Shown here one piece after another: positions 12,829 through 27,720 of a DNA stretch of 64,000 nt. The notes beneath the pieces were generated by a model. That model had not been told where the DNA came from, did not search any database, and worked only from the letters and a program-made list of their open reading frames with translations. The stretch spans positions 43,758,501 to 43,822,500 of the forward strand of contig OX940863.1 in the NCBI GenBank assembly GCA_954871525.1, in the 5' to 3' direction. Each line of letters opens with the position of its first letter. Position 1 is the stretch's first letter. The stretch is from Parietaria judaica (Eukaryota > Streptophyta > Magnoliopsida > Rosales > Urticaceae). The position numbers and the translations under genes are program-made.

Positions 12829-15244
12829 TTGTTTTCTTGCGAGAGAAACTACGATCCGTTCTAGACGAAATTTGAGTTGCTAGACCTTCGTTAGGGTGGT
12901 ATTGTTATAAATTGGTTTAGTTTTGGCATTAAAAGTTTTTGGAGCTCTCTTTAAACCCAGTTTCAACAATTAATGCGTGCTCCAAAAAAAACTGAGTCTT
13001 TTTCCCATTTTACATGAAAGAACCCTAATTAAACGATATTTTAAACAAAAAATGAACTTACAAATGCTAAACAATGTGTAATTGTATCACATTTACTTAT
13101 TTTAATCCCTAAATAGCAAAGCACTATCTCGTAGTTTCTATATGAAGCCGTTAATGGGTTAAAATCTTTACCGAAAAGTGTTAAAAATTGGTTTTCTTGC
13201 GAGAGAAAATACGATCCGTTCTAGACGAAATTTGAGTTGCTAGACCTTCGTTAGGGTGGTATTGTTATAAATTGGTTTAGTTTTGGCATTAAAAGTTTTT
13301 GGAGCTCTCTTTAAACCCAGTTTCAACAATTAATGCGTGCTCCAAAAAAAACTGAGTCTTTTTCCCATTTTACATGAAAGAACCCTAATTAAACGATATT
13401 TTAAACAAAAAAAGAACTTACAAATGCTAAACAATGTGTAATTGTATCACATTTACTTATTTTAATCCCTAAATAGCAAAGCACTATCTCGTAGTTTCTA
13501 TATGAAGCCGTTAATGGGTTAAAATCTTTACCAAAAAGTGTTAAAAATTGGTTTTCTTGCGAGAGAAAATACGATCCGTTCTAGACGAAATTTGAGTTGC
13601 TAGACCTTAGTTAGGGTGGTATTGTTATAAATTGGTTTAGTTTTGGCATTAAATGTTTTTGGAGCTATCTTTAAACCCAGTTTCAACAATTAGTGCGTGC
13701 TCCAAAAAAAACTGAGTCTTTTTCCCATTTTACATGAAAGAACCCTAATTAAACGATATTTTAAACAAAAAATGAACTTCCAAATGCTAAACAATGTGTA
13801 ATTGTATCACATTTACTTATTTTAATCCCTAAATAGCAAAGCACTATCTCGTAGTTTCTATATGAAGCCGTTAATGGGTCAAAATCTTTACCGAAAAGTG
13901 TTAAAAATTGGTTTTCTTGCGAGAGAAAATACGATCCGTTCTAGACGAAATTTGAGTTGCTAGACCTTCGTTAGGGTGGTATTGTTATAAATTGGTTTAG
14001 TTTTGGCATTAAATGTTTTTGGAGCTATCTTTAAACCCAGTTTCAACAATTAGTGCGTGCTCCAAAAAAAACTGAGTCTTTTTCCCATTTTACGCGAAAG
14101 AACCCTAATTAAACGATATTTTAAACAAAAAATGAACTTCCAAATGCTAAACAATGTGTAATTGTATCACATTTACTTATTTTAATCCCTAAATAGCAAA
14201 GCACTATCTCGTAGTTTCTATATGAAGCCGTTAATGGGTTAAAATCTTTACCGAAAAGTGTTAAAAATTTGTTTTCTTGCGAGAGAAACTACGATCCGTT
14301 CTAGACGAAATTTGAGTTGCTAGACCTTCGTTAGGGTGGTATTGTTATAAATTGGTTTAGTTTTGGCATTAAAAGTTTTTGGAGCTCTCTTTAAACCCAG
14401 TTTCAACAATTAATGCGTGCTCCAAAAAAAACTGAGTCTTTTTCCCATTTTACATGAAAGAACCCTAATTAAACGATATTTTAAACAAAAAATGAACTTA
14501 CAAATGCTAAACAATGTGTAATTGTATCACATTTACTTATTTTAATCCCTAAATAGCAAAGCACTATCTCGTAGTTTCTATATGAAGCCGTTAATGGGTT
14601 AAAATCTTTACCGAAAAGTGTTAAAAATTGGTTTTCTTGCGAGAGAAAATACGATCCGTTCTAGACGAAATTTGAGTTGCTAGACCTTCGTTAGGGTGGT
14701 ATTGTTATAAATTGGTTTAGTTTTGGCATTAAAAGTTTTTGGAGCTCTCTTTAAACCCAGTTTCAACAATTAATGCGTGCTCCAAAAAAAACTGAGTCTT
14801 TTTCCCATTTTACATGAAAGAACCCTAATTAAACGATATTTTAAACAAAAAAAGAACTTACAAATGCTAAACAATGTGTAATTGTATCACATTTACTTAT
14901 TTTAATCCCTAAATAGCAAAGCACTATCTCGTAGTTTCTATATGAAGCCGTTAATGGGTTAAAATCTTTACCAAAAAGTGTTAAAAATTGGTTTTCTTGC
15001 GAGAGAAAATACTATCCGTTCTAGACGAAATTTGAGTTGCTAGACCTTAGTTAGGGTGGTATTGTTATAAATTGGTTTAGTTTTGGCATTAAATGTTTTT
15101 GGAGCTATCTTTAAACCCAGTTTCAACAATTAGTGCGTGCTCCAAAAAAAACTGAGTCTTTTTCCCATTTTACATGAAAGAACCCTAATTAAACGATATT
15201 TTAAACAAAAAATGAACTTCCAAATGCTAAACAATGTGTAATTG
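12365..15244 (+). repeat. Four-monomer tandem duplication (1440-bp unit), nearly perfect
   Basis: About 12365-13804 is repeated as about 13805-15244. Both copies carry, in the same order, GGGTCAAAATC, GAGAGAAACTACG, AATGAACTTACAA, AAAGAACTTACAA, ACCAAAAAGTG and CTTAGTTAGG. The only difference I saw is one substitution, ACGATCCG against ACTATCCG near 15012. The left limit is marked by TTGAATCAC against TTGTATCAC, the right by TAGCAAAG against TAGCGAAG. Such identity means the duplication is recent compared with the divergence between neighbouring monomers. Confidence 0.8.
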
Positions 15245-15411
15245 TATCACATTTACTTATTTTAATCCCTAAATAGCGAAGCACTATCTCGTAGTTTCTA
15301 TATGAAGCCGTTAATGGGTTAAAATCTTTACCGAAAACTGTTAAAAATTGGTTTTCTTGCGAGAGAAAATACGATCCGTTCTAGACGAAATTTGAGTTGC
15401 TAGACCTTCGT

Positions 15412-18400
15412 TAGGGTAGTATTGTTATAAATTAGTTTAGTTTTGGCATTAAAAGTTTTTGGAGCTCTCTTTAAACCCAGTTTCAACAATTAATGCGTGC
15501 TCCAAAAAAAATGAGTCTTTTTCCCATTTTACGCGAAAGAACCCTAATTAAACGATATTTTAAACAAAAAATGAACTTACAAATGCTAAACAATGTATAA
15601 TTGAATCACATTTACTTATTTTAATCCCTAAATAGCAAAGAACTATCTCGTAGTTTCTATATGAAGCCGTTAATGGGTTAAAATCTTTACCGAAAAGTGT
15701 TAAAAATTGGTTTTCTTGCGAGAGAAAATATGATCCGTTCTAGACGAAATTTGAGTTGCTAGACCTTCGTTAGGGTGGTATTGTTATAAATTGGTTTAGT
15801 TTTGGCATTAAAAGTTTTTGGAGCTCTCTTTAGACCCAGTTTCAACAATTAATGCGTGCTCCAAAAAAAACTGAGTCTTTTTCCCATTTTACATGAAAGA
15901 ACCCTAATTAAATGATATTTTAAACAAAAAATGAACTTCCAAATACTAAACAATGTGTAATTGTATCACATTTACTTATTTTAATACCTAAATAGCAAAG
16001 AACTATCTCGTAGTTTCTATATGAAGCCGTTAATGGGTTAAAATCTTTACCGAAAAGTGTTAAAAATTGGTTTTCTTGCGAGAGAAAATACGATCCGTTC
16101 TAGACGAAATTTGAGTTGCTAGACCTTCGTTAGGGTGGTATTGTTATAAATTGGTTTAGTTTTGGCATTAAAAGTTTTTGGAGCTCTCTTTAGACCCAGT
16201 TTCAACAATTAATGCGTGCTCCAAAAAAAACTGAGTCTTTTTTCCATTTTACATGAAAGAACCCTAATTAAACGATATTTTAAACAAAAAATGAACTTCC
16301 AAATGCTAAACAATGTGTAATTGTATCACATTTACTTATTTTAATCCCTAAATAGCAAAGCACTATCTCGTAGTTTCTATATGAAGCCGTTAATGGGTCA
16401 AAATCTTTACCGAAAAGTGTTAAAAATTGGTTTTCTTGCGAGAGAAAATACGATCCGTTCTAGACGAAATTTGAGTTGCTAGACCTTCGTTAGGGTGGTA
16501 TTGTTATAAATTGGTTTAGTTTTGGCATTAAATGTTTTTGGAGCTATCTTTAAACCCAGTTTCAACAATTAGTGCGTGCTCCAAAAAAAACTGAGTCTTT
16601 TTCCCATTTTACGCGAAAGAACCCTAATTAAACGATATTTTAAACAAAAAATGAACTTCCAAATGCTAAACAATGTGTAATTGTATCACATTTACTTATT
16701 TTAATCCCTAAATAGCAAAGCACTATCTCGTAGTTTCTATATGAAGCCGTTAATGGGTTAAAATCTTTACCGAAAAGTGTTAAAAATTTGTTTTCTTGCG
16801 AGAGAAACTACGATCCGTTCTAGACGAAATTTGAGTTGCTAGACCTTCGTTAGGGTGGTATTGTTATAAATTGGTTTAGTTTTGGCATTAAAAGTTTTTG
16901 GAGCTCTCTTTAAACCCAGTTTCAACAATTAATGCGTGCTCCAAAAAAAACTGAGTCTTTTTCCCATTTTACATGAAAGAACCCTAATTAAACGATATTT
17001 TAAACAAAAAATGAACTTACAAATGCTAAACAATGTGTAATTGTATCACATTTACTTATTTTAATCCCTAAATAGCAAAGCACTATCTCGTAGTTTCTAT
17101 ATGAAGCCGTTAATGGGTTAAAATCTTTACCGAAAAGTGTTAAAAATTGGTTTTCTTGCGAGAGAAAATACGATCCGTTCTAGACGAAATTTGAGTTGCT
17201 AGACCTTCGTTAGGGTGGTATTGTTATAAATTGGTTTAGTTTTGGCATTAAATGTTTTTGGAGCTATCTTTAAACCCAGTTTCAACAATTAGTGCGTGCT
17301 CCAAAAAAAACTGAGTCTTTTTCCCATTTTACATGAAAGAACCCTAATTAAACGATATTTTAAACAAAAAATGAACTTCCAAATGCTAAACAATGTGTAA
17401 TTGTATCACATTTACTTATTTTAATCCCTAAATAGCGAAGCACTATCTCGTAGTTTCTATATGAAGCCGTTAATGGGTTAAAATCTTTACCGAAAACTGT
17501 TAAAAATTGGTTTTCTTGCGAGAGAAAATACGATCCGTTCTAGACGAAATTTGAGTTGCTAGACCTTCGTTAGGGTAGTATTGTTATAAATTAGTTTAGT
17601 TTTGGCATTAAAAGTTTTTGGAGCTCTCTTTAAACCCAGTTTCAACAATTAATGCGTGCTCCAAAAAAAATGAGTCTTTTTCCCATTTTACGCGAAAGAA
17701 CCCTAATTAAACGATATTTTAAACAAAAAATGAACTTACAAATGCTAAACAATGTATAATTGAATCACATTTACTTATTTTAATCCCTAAATAGCAAAGA
17801 ACTAACTCGTAGTTTCTATATGAAGCCGTTAATGGGTTAAAATCTTTACCGAAAAGTGTTAAAAATTGGTTTTCTTGCGAGAGAAAATATGATCCGTTCT
17901 AGACGAAATTTGAGTTGCTAGACCTTCGTTAGGGTGGTATTGTTATAAATTGGTTTAGTTTTGGCATTAAAAGTTTTTGGAGCTCTCTTTAGACCCAGTT
18001 TCAACAATTAATGCGTGCTCCAAAAAAAACTGAGTCTTTTTCCCATTTTACATGAAAGAACCCTAATTAAATGATATTTTAAACAAAAAATGAACTTCCA
18101 AATACTAAACAATGTGTAATTGTATCACATTTACTTATTTTAATACCTAAATATCAAAGAACTATCTCGTAGTTTCTATATGAAGCCGTTAATGGGTTTA
18201 AATCTTTACCGAAAAGTGTTAAAAATTGGTTTTCTTGCGAGAGAAAATACGATCCGTTCTAGACGAAATTTGAGTTGCTAGACCTTCGTTAGGGTGGTAT
18301 TGTTATAAATTGGTTTAGTTTTGGCATTAAAAGTTTTTGGAGCTCTCTTTAGACCCAGTTTCAACAATTAATGCGTGCTCCAAAAAAAACTGAGTCTTTT

Positions 18401-21400
18401 TTCCATTTTACATGAAAGAACCCTAATTAAACGATATTTTAAACAAAAAATGAACTTCCAAATGCTAAACAATGTGTAATTGTATCACATTTACTTATTT
18501 TAATCCCTAAATAGCAAAGCACTATCTCGTAGTTTCTATATGAAGCCGTTAATGGGTCAAAATCTTTACCGAAAAGTGTTAAAAATTGGTTTTCTTGCGA
18601 GAGAAAATACGATCCGTTCTAGACGAAATTTGAGTTGCTAGACCTTCGTTAGGGTGGTATTGTTATAAATTGGTTTAGTTTTGGCATTAAATGTTTTTGG
18701 AGCTATCTTTAAACCCAGTTTCAACAATTAGTGCGTGCTCCAAAAAAAACTGAGTCTTTTTCCCATTTTACGCGAAAGAACCCTAATTAAACGATATTTT
18801 AAACAAAAAATGAACTTCCAAATGCTAAACAATGTGTAATTGTATCACATTTACTTATTTTAATCCCTAAATAGCAAAGCACTATCTCGTAGTTTCTATA
18901 TGAAGCCGTTAATGGGTTAAAATCTTTACCGAAAAGTGTTAAAAATTTGTTTTCTTGCGAGAGAAACTACGATCCGTTCTAGACGAAATTTGAGTTGCTA
19001 GACCTTCGTTAGGGTGGTATTGTTATAAATTGGTTTAGTTTTGGCATTAAAAGTTTTTGGAGCTCTCTTTAAACCCAGTTTCAACAATTAATGCGTGCTC
19101 CAAAAAAAACTGAGTCTTTTTCCCATTTTACATGAAAGAACCCTAATTAAACGATATTTTAAACAAAAAATGAACTTACAAATGCTAAACAATGTGTAAT
19201 TGTATCACATTTACTTATTTTAATCCCTAAATAGCAAAGCACTATCTCGTAGTTTCTATATGAAGCCGTTAATGGGTTAAAATCTTTACCGAAAAGTGTT
19301 AAAAATTGGTTTTCTTGCGAGAGAAAATACGATCCGTTCTAGACGAAATTTGAGTTTCTAGACCTTCGTTAGGGTGGTATTGTTATAAATTGGTTTAGTT
19401 TTGGCATTAAATGTTTTTGGAGCTATCTTTAAACCCAGTTTCAACAATTAGTGCGTGCTCCAAAAAAAACTGAGTCTTTTTCCCATTTTACATGAAAGAA
19501 CCCTAATTAAACGATATTTTAAACAAAAAATGAACTTCCAAATGCTAAACAATGTGTAATTGTATCACATTTACTTATTTTAATCCCTAAATAGCGAAGC
19601 ACTATCTCGTAGTTTCTATATGAAGCCGTTAATGGGTTAAAATCTTTACCGAAAACTGTTAAAAATTGGTTTTCTTGCGAGAGAAAATACGATCCGTTCT
19701 AGACGAAATTTGAGTTGCTAGACCTTCGTTAGGGTAGTATTGTTATAAATTAGTTTAGTTTTGGCATTAAAAGTTTTTGGAGCTCTCTTTAAACCCAGTT
19801 TCAACAATTAATGCGTGCTCCAAAAAAAATGAGTCTTTTTCCCATTTTACGCGAAAGAACCCTAATTAAACGATATTTTAAACAAAAAATGAACTTACAA
19901 ATGCTAAACAATGTGTAATTGAATCACATTTACTTATTTTAATCCCTAAATAGCAAAGAACTATCTCGTAGTTTCTATATGAAGCCGTTAATGGGTTAAA
20001 ATCTTTACCGAAAAGTGTTAAAAATTGGTTTTCTTGCGAGAGAAAATACGATCCGTTCTAGACGAAATTTGAGTTGCTAGACCTTCGTTAGGGTGGTATT
20101 GTTATAAATTGGTTTAGTTTTGGCATTAAAAGTTTTTGGAGCTCTCTTTAGACCCAGTTTCAACAATTAATGCGTGCTCCAAAAAAAACTGAGTCTTTTT
20201 CCCATTTTACATGAAAGAACCCTAATTAAACGATATTTTAAACAAAAAATGAACTTCCAAATACTAAATAATGTGTAATTGTATCACATTTACTTATTTT
20301 AATACCTAAATAGCAAAGCACTATCTCGTAGTTTCTATATGAAGCCGTTAATGGGTTAAAATCTTTACCGAAAAGTGTTAAAAATTGGTTTTCTTGCGAG
20401 AGAAAATACGATCCGTTCTAGACGAAATTTGAGTTGCTAGACCTTCGTTAGGGTGGTATTGTTATAAATTGGTTTAGTTTTGGCATTAAATGTTTTTGGA
20501 GCTATCTTTAAACCCAGTTTCAACAATTAGTGCGTGCTCCAAAAAAAACTGAGTCTTTTTCCCATTTTACATGAAAGAACCCTAATTAAACGATATTTTA
20601 AACAAAAAATGAACTTCCAAATGCTAAACAATGTGTAATTGTATCACATTTACTTATTTTAATCCCTAAATAGCGAAGCACTATCTCGTAGTTTCTATAT
20701 GAAGCCGTTAATGGGTTAAAATCTTTACCGAAAACTGTTAAAAATTGGTTTTCTTGCGAGAGAAAATACGATCCGTTCTAGACGAAATTTGAGTTGCTAG
20801 ACCTTCGTTAGGGTAGTATTGTTATAAATTAGTTTAGTTTTGGCATTAAAAGTTTTTGGAGCTCTCTTTAAACCCAGTTTCAACAATTAATGCGTGCTCC
20901 AAAAAAATGAGTCTTTTTCCCATTTTACGCGAAAGAACCCTAATTAAACGATATTTTAAACAAAAAATGAACTTACAAATGCTAAACAATGTGTAATTGA
21001 ATCACATTTACTTATTTTAATCCCTAAATAGCAAAGAACTATCTCGTAGTTTCTATATGAAGCCGTTAATGGGTTAAAATCTTTACCGAAAAGTGTTAAA
21101 AATTGGTTTTCTTGCGAGAGAAAATACGATCCGTTCTAGACGAAATTTGAGTTGCTAGACCTTCGTTAGGGTGGTATTGTTATAAATTGGTTTAGTTTTG
21201 GCATTAAAAGTTTTTGGAGCTCTCTTTAGACCCAGTTTCAACAATTAATGCGTGCTCCAAAAAAAACTGAGTCTTTTTCCCATTTTACATGAAAGAACCC
21301 TAATTAAACGATATTTTAAACAAAAAATGAACTTCCAAATACTAAACAATGTGTAATTGTATCACATTTACTTATTTTAATACCTAAATAGCAAAGCACT

Positions 21401-24400
21401 ATCTCGTAGTTTCTATATGAAGCCGTTAATGGGTTAAAATCTTTACCGAAAAGTGTTAAAAATTGGTTTTCTTGCGAGAGAAAATACGATCCGTTCTAGA
21501 CGAAATTTGAGTTGCTAGACCTTCGTTAGGGTGGTATTGTTATAAATTGGTTTAGTTTTGGCATTAAAAGTTTTTGGAGCTCTCTTTAGACCCAGTTTCA
21601 ACAATTAATGCGTGCTCCAAAAAAAACTGAGTCTTTTTTCCATTTTACATGAAAGAACCCTAATTAAACGATATTTTAAACAAAAAATGAACTTCCAAAT
21701 GCTAAACAATGTGTAATTGTATCACATTTACTTATTTTAATCCCTAAATAGCAAAGCACTATCTCGTAGTTTCTATATGAAGCCGTTAATGGGTTAAAAT
21801 CTTTACCGAAAAGTGTTAAAAATTGGTTTTCTTGCGAGAGAAAATACGATCCGTTCTAGACGAAATTTGAGTTGCTAGACCTTCGTTAGGGTGGTATTGT
21901 TATAAATTGGTTTAGTTTTGGCATTAAATGTTTTTGGAGCTATCTTTAAACCCAGTTTCAACAATTAGTGCGTGCTCCAAAAAAAACTGAGTCTTTTTCC
22001 CATTTTACGCGAAAGAACCCTAATTAAACGATATTTTAAACAAAAAATGAACTTCCAAATGCTAAACAATGTGTAATTGTATCACATTTACTTATTTTAA
22101 TCCCTAAATAGCAAAGCACTATCTCGTAGTTTCTATATGAAGCCGTTAATGGGTTAAAATCTTTACCGAAAAGTGTTAAAAATTGGTTTTCTTGCGAGAG
22201 AAACTACGATCCGTTCTAGACGAAATTTGAGTTGCTAGACCTTCGTTAGGGTGGTATTGTTATAAATTGGTTTAGTTTTGGCATTAAAAGTTTTTGGAGC
22301 TCTCTTTAAACCCAGTTTCAACAATTAATGCGTGCTCCAAAAAAATTTGAGTCTTTTTCCCATTTTACATGAAAGAACCCTAATTAAACGATATTTTAAA
22401 CAAAAAATGAACTTACAAATGCTAAAAAATGTGTAATTGTATCTCATTTACTTATTTTAATCCCTAAATAGCAAAGCACTATCTCGTAGTTTCTATATGA
22501 AGCCGTTAATGGGTTAAAATCTTTACCGAAAAGTGTTAAAAATTGGTTTTCTTGCGAGAGAAAATACGATCCGTTCTAGACGAAATTTGAGTTGCTAGAC
22601 CTTCGTTAGGGTGGTATTGTTATAAATTGGTTTAGTTTTGGCATTAAATGTTTTTGGAGCTATCTTTAAACCCAGTTTCAACAATTAGTGCGTGCTCAAA
22701 AAAAAACTGAGTCTTTTTCCCATTTTACATGAAAGAACCCTAATTAAACGATATTTTAAACAAAAAATGAACTTCCAAATGCTAAACAATGTGTAATTGT
22801 ATCACATTTACTTATTTTAATCCCTAAATAGCGAAGCACTATCTCGTAGTTTCTATATGAAGCCGTTAATGGGTTAAAATCTTTACCGAAAAGTGTTAAA
22901 AATTGGTTTTCTTGCGAGAGAAAATACGATCCGTTCTAGACGAAATTTGAGTTGCTAGACCTTCGTTAGGGTAGTATTGTTATAAATTAGTTTAGTTTTG
23001 GCATTAAAAGTTTTTGGAGCTCTCTTTAAACCCAGTTTCAACAATTAATGCGTGCTCCAAAAAAAATGAGTCTTTTTCCCATTTTACGCGAAAGAACCCT
23101 AATTAAACGATATTTTAAACAAAAAATGAACTTACAAATGCTAAACAATGTGTAATTGAATCACATTTACTTATTTTAATCCCTAAATAGCAAAGAACTA
23201 TCTCGTAGTTTCTATATGAAGCCGTTAATGGGTTAAAATCTTTACCGAAAAGTGTTAAAAATTGGTTTTCTTGCGAGAGAAAATACGATCCGTTCTACAC
23301 GAAATTTGAGTTGCTAGACCTTCGTTAGGGCGGTATTGTTATAAATTGGTTTAGTTTTGGCATTAAAAGTTTTTGGAGCTCTCATTAAACCCAGTTTCAA
23401 CAATTAATGCGTGCTCCAAAAAAAACTGAGTCTTTTTCCCATTTTACATGAAAGAACCCTAATTAAACGATATTTTAAACAAAAAATGAACTTCCAAATA
23501 CTAAACAATGTGTAATTGTATCACATTTACTTATTTTAATACCTAAATAGCAAAGCACTATCTCGTAGTTTCTATATGAAGCCGTTAATGGGTTAAAATC
23601 TTTACCGAAAAGTGTTAAAAATTGGTTTTCTTGCGAGAGAAAATACGATCCGTTCTAGACGAAATTTGAGTTGCTAGACCTTCGTTAGGGCGGTATTGTT
23701 ATAAATTGGTTTAGTTTTGGCATTAAAAGTTTTTGGAGCTCTCTTTAGACCCAGTTTCAACAATTAATGCGTGCTCCAAAAAAAACTGAGTCTTTTTTCC
23801 ATTTTACATGAAAGAACCCTAATTAAACGATATTTTAAACAAAAAATGAACTTCCAAATACTAAACAATGTGTAATTGTATCACATTTACTTATTTTAAT
23901 ACCTAAATAGCAAAGCACTATCTCGTAGTTTCTATATGAAGCCGTTAATGGGTTAAAATCTTTACCGAAAAGTGTTAAAAATTGGTTTTCTTGCGAGAGA
24001 AAATACGATCCGTTCTAGACGAAATTTGAGTTGCTAGACCTTCGTTAGGGTGGTATTGTTATAAATTGGTTTAGTTTTGGCATTAAAAGTTTTTGGAGCT
24101 CTCTTTAGACCCAGTTTCAACAATTAATGCGTGCTCCAAAAAAAACTGAGTCTTTTTTTTCCATTTTACATGAAAGAACCCTAATTAAACGATATTTTAA
24201 ACAAAAAATGAACTTCCAAATGCTAAACAATGTGTAATTTTATCACATTTACTTATTTTAATCCCTAAATAGCAAAGCAATATCTCGTAGTTTCTATATG
24301 AAGCCGTTAATGGGTTAAAATCTTTACCGAAAAGTGTTAAAAATTGGTTTTCTTGCGAGAGAAAATACGATCCGTTCTAGACGAAATTTGAGTTTCTAGA

Positions 24401-27400
24401 CCTTCGTTAGGGTGGTATTGTTATAAATTGGTTTAGTTTTGGCATTAAATGTTTTTGGAGCTATCTTTAAACCCAGTTTCAACAATTAGTGCGTGCTCAA
24501 AAAAAAACTGAGTCTTTTTCCCATTTTACATGAAAGAACCCTAATTAAACGATATTTTAAACAAAAAATGAACTTCCAAATGCTAAACAATGTGTAATTG
24601 TATCACATTTACTTATTTTAATCCCTAAATAGCGAAGCACTATCTCGTAGTTTCTATATGAAGCCGTTAATGGGTTAAAATCTTTACCGAAAACTGTTAA
24701 AAATTGGTTTTCTTGCGAGAGAAAATACGATCCGTTCTAGACGAAATTTGAGTTGCTAGACCTTCGTTAGGGTAGTATTGTTATAAATTAGTTTAGTTTT
24801 GGCATTAAAAGTTTTTGGAGCTCTCTTTAAACCCAGTTTCAACAATTAATGCGTGCTCCAAAAAAAATGAGTCTTTTTCCCATTTTACGCGAAAGAACCC
24901 TAATTAAACGATATTTTAAACAAAAAATGAACTTACAAATGCTAAACAATGTGTAATTGAATCACATTTACTTATTTTAATCCCTAAATAGCAAAGAACT
25001 ATCTCGTAGTTTCTATATGAAGCCGTTAATGGGTTAAAATCTTTACCGAAAAGTGTTAAAAATTGGTTTTCTTGCGAGAGAAAATACGATCCGTTCTACA
25101 CGAAATTTGAGTTGCTAGACCTTCGTTAGGGCGGTATTGTTATAAATTGGTTTAGTTTTGGCATTAAAAGTTTTTGGAGCTCTCTTTAGACCCAGTTTCA
25201 ACAATTAATGCGTGCTCCAAAAAAAACTGAGTCTTTTTTCCATTTTACATGAAAGAACCCTAATTAAACGATATTTTAAACAAAAAATGAACTTCCAAAT
25301 ACTAAACAATGTGTAATTGTATCACATTTACTTATTTTAATACCTAAATAGCAAAGCACTATCTCGTAGTTTCTATATGAAGCCGTTAATGGGTTAAAAT
25401 CTTTACCGAAAAGTGTTAAAAATTGGTTTTCTTGCGAGAGAAAATACGATCCGTTCTAGACGAAATTTGAGTTGCTAGACCTTCGTTAGGGTGGTATTGT
25501 TATAAATTGGTTTAGTTTTGGCATTAAAAGTTTTTGGAGCTATCTTTAAACCCAGTTTCAACAATTAGTGCGTGCTCCAAAAAAAAACCGAGTCTTTTTC
25601 CCATTTTACGCGAAAGAACCCTAATAAAACTATATTTTAAACAAAAAATGAACTTCCAAATGCTAAACAATGTGTAATTGTATCACATTTACTTATTTTA
25701 ATCCCTAAATAGCAAAGCACTATCTCGTAGTTTCTATATGAAGCCGTTAATGGGTTAAAATCTTTACCGAAAAGTGTTAAATATTGGTTTTCTTGCGAGA
25801 GAAAATACGATCCGTTCTAGACGAAATTTGAGTTGCTAGACCTTCGTTAGGGTGGTATTGTTATAAATTGGTTTAGTTTTGGCATTAAATGTTTTTGGAG
25901 CTATCTTTAAACCCAGTTTCAACAATTAGTGCGTGCTCAAAAAAAAACTGAGTCTTTTTCCCATTTTACATGAAAGAACCCTAATTAAACGATATTTTAA
26001 ACAAAAAATGAACTTCCAAATGCTAAACAATGTGTAATTGTATCACATTTACTTATTTTAATCCCTAAATAGCGAAGCACTATCTCGTAGTTTCTATATG
26101 AAGCCGTTAATGGGTTAAAATCTTTACCGAAAACTGTTAAAAATTGGTTTTCTTGCGAGAGAAAATACGATCAGTTCTAGACGAAATTTGAGTTGCTAGA
26201 CCTTCGTTAGGGTAGTATTGTTATAAATTAGTTTAGTTTTGGCATTAAAAGTTTTTGGAGCTCTCTTTAAACCCAGTTTCAACAATTAATGCGTGCTCCA
26301 AAAAAAATGAGTCTTTTTCCCATTTTACGCGAAAGAACCCTAATTAAACGATATTTTAAACAAAAAATGAACTTACAAATGCTAAACAATGTGTAATTGA
26401 ATCACATTTACTTATTTTAATCCCTAAATAGCAAAGAACTATCTCGTAGTTTCTATATGAAGCCGTTAATGGGTTAAAATCTTTACCGAAAAGTGTTAAA
26501 AATTGGTTTTCTTGCGAGAGAAAATACGATCCGTTCTACACGAAATTTGAGTTGCTAGACCTTCGTTAGGGCGGTATTGTTATAAATTGGTTTAGTTTTG
26601 GCATTAAAAGTTTTTGGAGCTCTCTTTAGACCCAGTTTCAACAATTAATGCGTGCTCCAAAAAAAACTGAGTCTTTTTTCCATTTTACATGAAAGAACCC
26701 TAATTAAACGATATTTTAAACAAAAAATGAACTTCCAAATACTAAACAATGTGTAATTGTATCACATTTACTTATTTTAATACCTAAATAGCAAAGCACT
26801 ATCTCGTAGTTTCTATATGAAGCCGTTAATGGGTTAAAATCTTTACCGAAAAGTGTTAAAAATTGGTTTTCTTGCGAGAGAAAATACGATCCGTTCTAGA
26901 CGAAATTTGAGTTGCTAGACCTTCGTTAGGGTGGTATTGTTATAAATTGGTTTAGTTTTGGCATTAAAAGTTTTTGGAGCTCTCTTTAGACCCAGTTTCA
27001 ACAATTAATGCGTGCTCCAAAAAAAACTGAGTCTTTTTTCCATTTTACATGAAAGAACCCTAATTAAACGATATTTTAAACAAAAAATGAACTTCCAAAT
27101 GCTAAACAATGTGTAATTTTATCACATTTACTTATTTTAATCCCTAAATAGCAAAGCAATATCTCGTAGTTTCTATATGAAGCCGTTAATGGGTTAAAAT
27201 CTTTACCGAAAAGTGTTAAAAATTGGTTTTCTTGCGAGAGAAAATACGATCCGTTCTAGACGAAATTTGAGTTGCTAGACCTTCGTTAGGGTGGTATTGT
27301 TATAAATTGGTTTAGTTTTGGCATTAAATGTTTTTGGAGCTATCTTTAAACCCAGTTTCAACAATTAGTGCGTGCTCAAAAAAAAACTGAGTCTTTTTCC

Positions 27401-27720
27401 CATTTTACATGAAAGAACCCTAATTAAACGATATTTTAAACAAAAAATGAACTTCCAAATGCTAAACAATGTGTAATTGTATCACATTTACTTATTTTAA
27501 TCCCTAAATAGCGAAGCACTATCTCGTAGTTTCTATATGAAGCCGTTAATGGGTTAAAATCTTTACCGAAAACTGTTAAAAATTGGTTTTCTTGCGAGAG
27601 AAAATACGATCCGTTCTAGACGAAATTTGAGTTGCTAGACCTTCGTTAGGGTAGTATTGTTATAAATTAGTTTAGTTTTGGCATTAAAAGTTTTTGGAGC
27701 TCTCTTTAAACCCAGTTTCA
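15412..27720 (+). repeat. Higher-order repeat with variable unit length (6, 6, 3, 6, 5, 4, 4 monomers)
   Basis: Each unit boundary is marked by a monomer with TAGGGTAGTATT plus AATTAGTTTAG, followed by a monomer with a shortened A-run reading into ATGAGTC (loss of the usual C). The marker TAGGGTAGT starts at 15412, 17571, 19730, 20809, 22967, 24768, 26208 and 27647, so spacings are 2159, 2159, 1079, 2158, 1801, 1440 and 1439 bp. Inside the units, private variants (CATAATGTGTAATT-type changes, TACCTAAATAG, TCTTTTTTCC, AGCAATATCTCG) recur in a consistent order. Units therefore share ancestry and differ by loss or gain of whole monomers, as expected from unequal crossing-over. Confidence 0.85.
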
